Source of the DNA: Dehalococcoidia bacterium UBA4060
GTDB lineage: Bacteria > Chloroflexota > Dehalococcoidia > GIF9 > UBA5629
DNA: 14,086 nucleotides
Assembly: GCA_002383665.1 (NCBI GenBank)
Contig: DFZI01000084.1
Location: 28,089-42,174 of the forward strand
Direction: 5' to 3'
Below the pieces are notes generated by a model that worked only from the letters and a program-made list of their open reading frames with translations, made no database searches and had not been told where the DNA came from. Both the position numbers and the translations under genes were made by a program. Numbering within the stretch: position 1 is the stretch's first letter; each line of letters starts with the position of its first letter. Below, piece by piece: positions 13,123 through 14,086 of this stretch.

Positions 13123-14086
13123 ATGTGGGATCAAGAAAGTCTTCAACAACTGGTCAAAAACGAAATGGCGGATTACCTGTTTGTATCCGTCTCCAACCGC
13201 GAGCCATATATACATAACTATGTTGGTGATTCAATTGAATGCATCGTCCCTGCCAGTGGCCTGACGGTGGCTCTGGACCCAGTTATGCGGGCCAGCGGCG
13301 GCGTGTGGGTGGCACATGGAAGCGGGAGCGCTGATAAGGCCGTCAGCGATGATAAAGACTGTGTCAGGGTGCCCCCGGAGTGCCCCAGCTATACCTTGAA
13401 GAGGGTGTGGCTCAGTGAAGAGGAATATGACCGGTACTACCTGGGCTTTTCTAATGAGGCACTGTGGCCGCTCTGCCACATCGTCTATCAAAGGCCACAG
13501 TTTGATCTGGAGGACTGGAATGCCTACAAAGAAGTGAATAGAAAGTTTGCCGATGCGGTGCTGGATGTCATCAAAGGCCGCAAAGCCTTTGTCTTTATCC
13601 AGGATTACCATCTGACATTGCTCTCACGCTTGATCAAAGCCAGACAGCAAAATATTGTGACGGCCCAGTTCTGGCATATCCCCTGGCCCAACCGGGAAGC
13701 CTTTAGGGTCTGCCCTTGGCAGAGCGAGATACTTGACGGCCTGCTGGGCAATAACCTTCTCGGTTTTCATATCGCCTATCACCGGGATAATTTTATTCAG
13801 ACTGTGGACCGTGCCCTGGAATGCAAGGTCGATTATGAGAATTATTCAATTACACGGGGGAACCACAGTACCTTTGTTGCCCCTTTCCCCATCAGCGTCG
13901 ATTTTCGCCGCATCTCGGAGAATGCCAGCAAGCCAGAGGTGGATGCAGAGATAGCCACAATTAGAAAAAGATATAATCTGAACGATGAGATCATCGGCAT
14001 CGGACTGGACAGGATTGATTATACGAAGGGCATACCGGAGCGGTTGAAGGCCATCGATATGTTATTAACGAAATATCCCCAATATA
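13123..14086 (+). CDS. GT20 glycosyltransferase, trehalose-6-phosphate synthase-like (partial, 3' end outside window)
   Basis: 321 codons are visible and still open at the window's right edge. GT20 enzymes join a nucleotide-activated glucose to glucose-6-phosphate (OtsA, giving trehalose-6-phosphate) or to glycerol-3-phosphate (GgpS). Start: ATG 13123 with GGAG 8 nt upstream and an in-frame TAA at 13117-13119. Family marks: SNREPYIH near 24-31 (the SNR strand), an SGLTVALDPVMRASGG glycine loop (45-60) with VWVAHGSG, FIQDYHL (Asp161), a FWHIPWPN stretch (183-190), LLGFHIAYHRDNF (212-224), and GLDRIDYTKGIPER (294-307), whose Arg297 and Lys302 match the phosphate-binding Arg/Lys of OtsA. The FWHIPWP wording differs from OtsA's HIPFP. 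The missing part should hold the donor-binding end and could include a fused phosphatase domain. Trehalose or a related solute would serve osmotic protection (inference). Confidence 0.93.
   Translation, partial: MWDQESLQQLVKNEMADYLFVSVSNREPYIHNYVGDSIECIVPASGLTVALDPVMRASGGVWVAHGSGSADKAVSDDKDCVRVPPECPSYTLKRVWLSEEEYDRYYLGFSNEALWPLCHIVYQRPQFDLEDWNAYKEVNRKFADAVLDVIKGRKAFVFIQDYHLTLLSRLIKARQQNIVTAQFWHIPWPNREAFRVCPWQSEILDGLLGNNLLGFHIAYHRDNFIQTVDRALECKVDYENYSITRGNHSTFVAPFPISVDFRRISENASKPEVDAEIATIRKRYNLNDEIIGIGLDRIDYTKGIPERLKAIDMLLTKYPQY

Noticed and set aside
12985..13215. 76-codon open frame on the minus strand
   Set aside because: It overlaps the promoter and first codons of the GT20 gene on the opposite strand and shows no family resemblance or ribosome binding site.
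13231..13611. 126-codon open frame on the minus strand
   Set aside because: It is a shadow of the GT20 coding sequence, whose motifs are unambiguous in the plus-strand frame.
1..14086. CRISPR arrays, tRNA/rRNA genes, riboswitches and phage attachment sites
   Set aside because: No regularly spaced repeats, cloverleaf-like or conserved RNA motifs, or integrase genes with flanking repeats were seen on reading both strands.

Overview
The window looks like a chromosomal segment of a free-living bacterium with moderate GC content. AGGAGG-type ribosome binding sites are frequent, and several genes start with TTG or GTG. The polA-mutM order, the YtxG/YtxH-like pair and a Pol I without proofreading residues fit Gram-positive-like lineages such as Chloroflexota (Dehalococcoidia) or Firmicutes. 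I cannot place it more precisely without searches. No rRNA, tRNA, CRISPR array or intact mobile element was seen.

Layout. 1-1262 (+): the tail of an OmpR-type response regulator, overlapping by one base a membrane histidine kinase whose small sensor loop carries a cysteine cluster. 1280-2113 (-): an alpha/beta hydrolase, convergent with the kinase, preceded by a perfect 7-bp inverted repeat that could be an operator. 2294-6418 (-): a genome-maintenance block transcribed ytxG-like, ytxH-like, polA, mutM; polA and mutM overlap by one base. 6682-10508 (-): a P2-type cation ATPase followed 41 nt later by an MscS-type channel, with a good sigma70-like promoter upstream and a hairpin/T-tract terminator downstream, so probably one transcription unit. 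10621-12652: an IS3-type transposase relic running into the 5' end of an AI-2E-family transporter gene (+), convergent with a DedA-like membrane protein gene (-). 12662-13122: a 461-nt stretch with no intact gene, containing a second decayed, probably transposase-derived reading frame with two in-frame stops and then a promoter-like sequence. 13123-end (+): the N-terminal two thirds or so of a GT20 trehalose-6-phosphate-synthase-like glycosyltransferase, cut by the window edge.

How the genes may work together (inference). A cation pump, a mechanosensitive channel, an AI-2E-family carrier and a compatible-solute synthase within about 7 kb suggest an envelope/osmotic-stress neighbourhood. The two relics around the AI-2E/DedA pair mark it as a region of past insertion. 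I see no convincing new multi-gene system. The most checkable oddities are the changed ion-site residues of the ATPase, the motif A Glu-to-Asp change in Pol I, the relic-derived 5' end of the AI-2E gene, the hydrolase palindrome and the cysteine-rich sensor loop.
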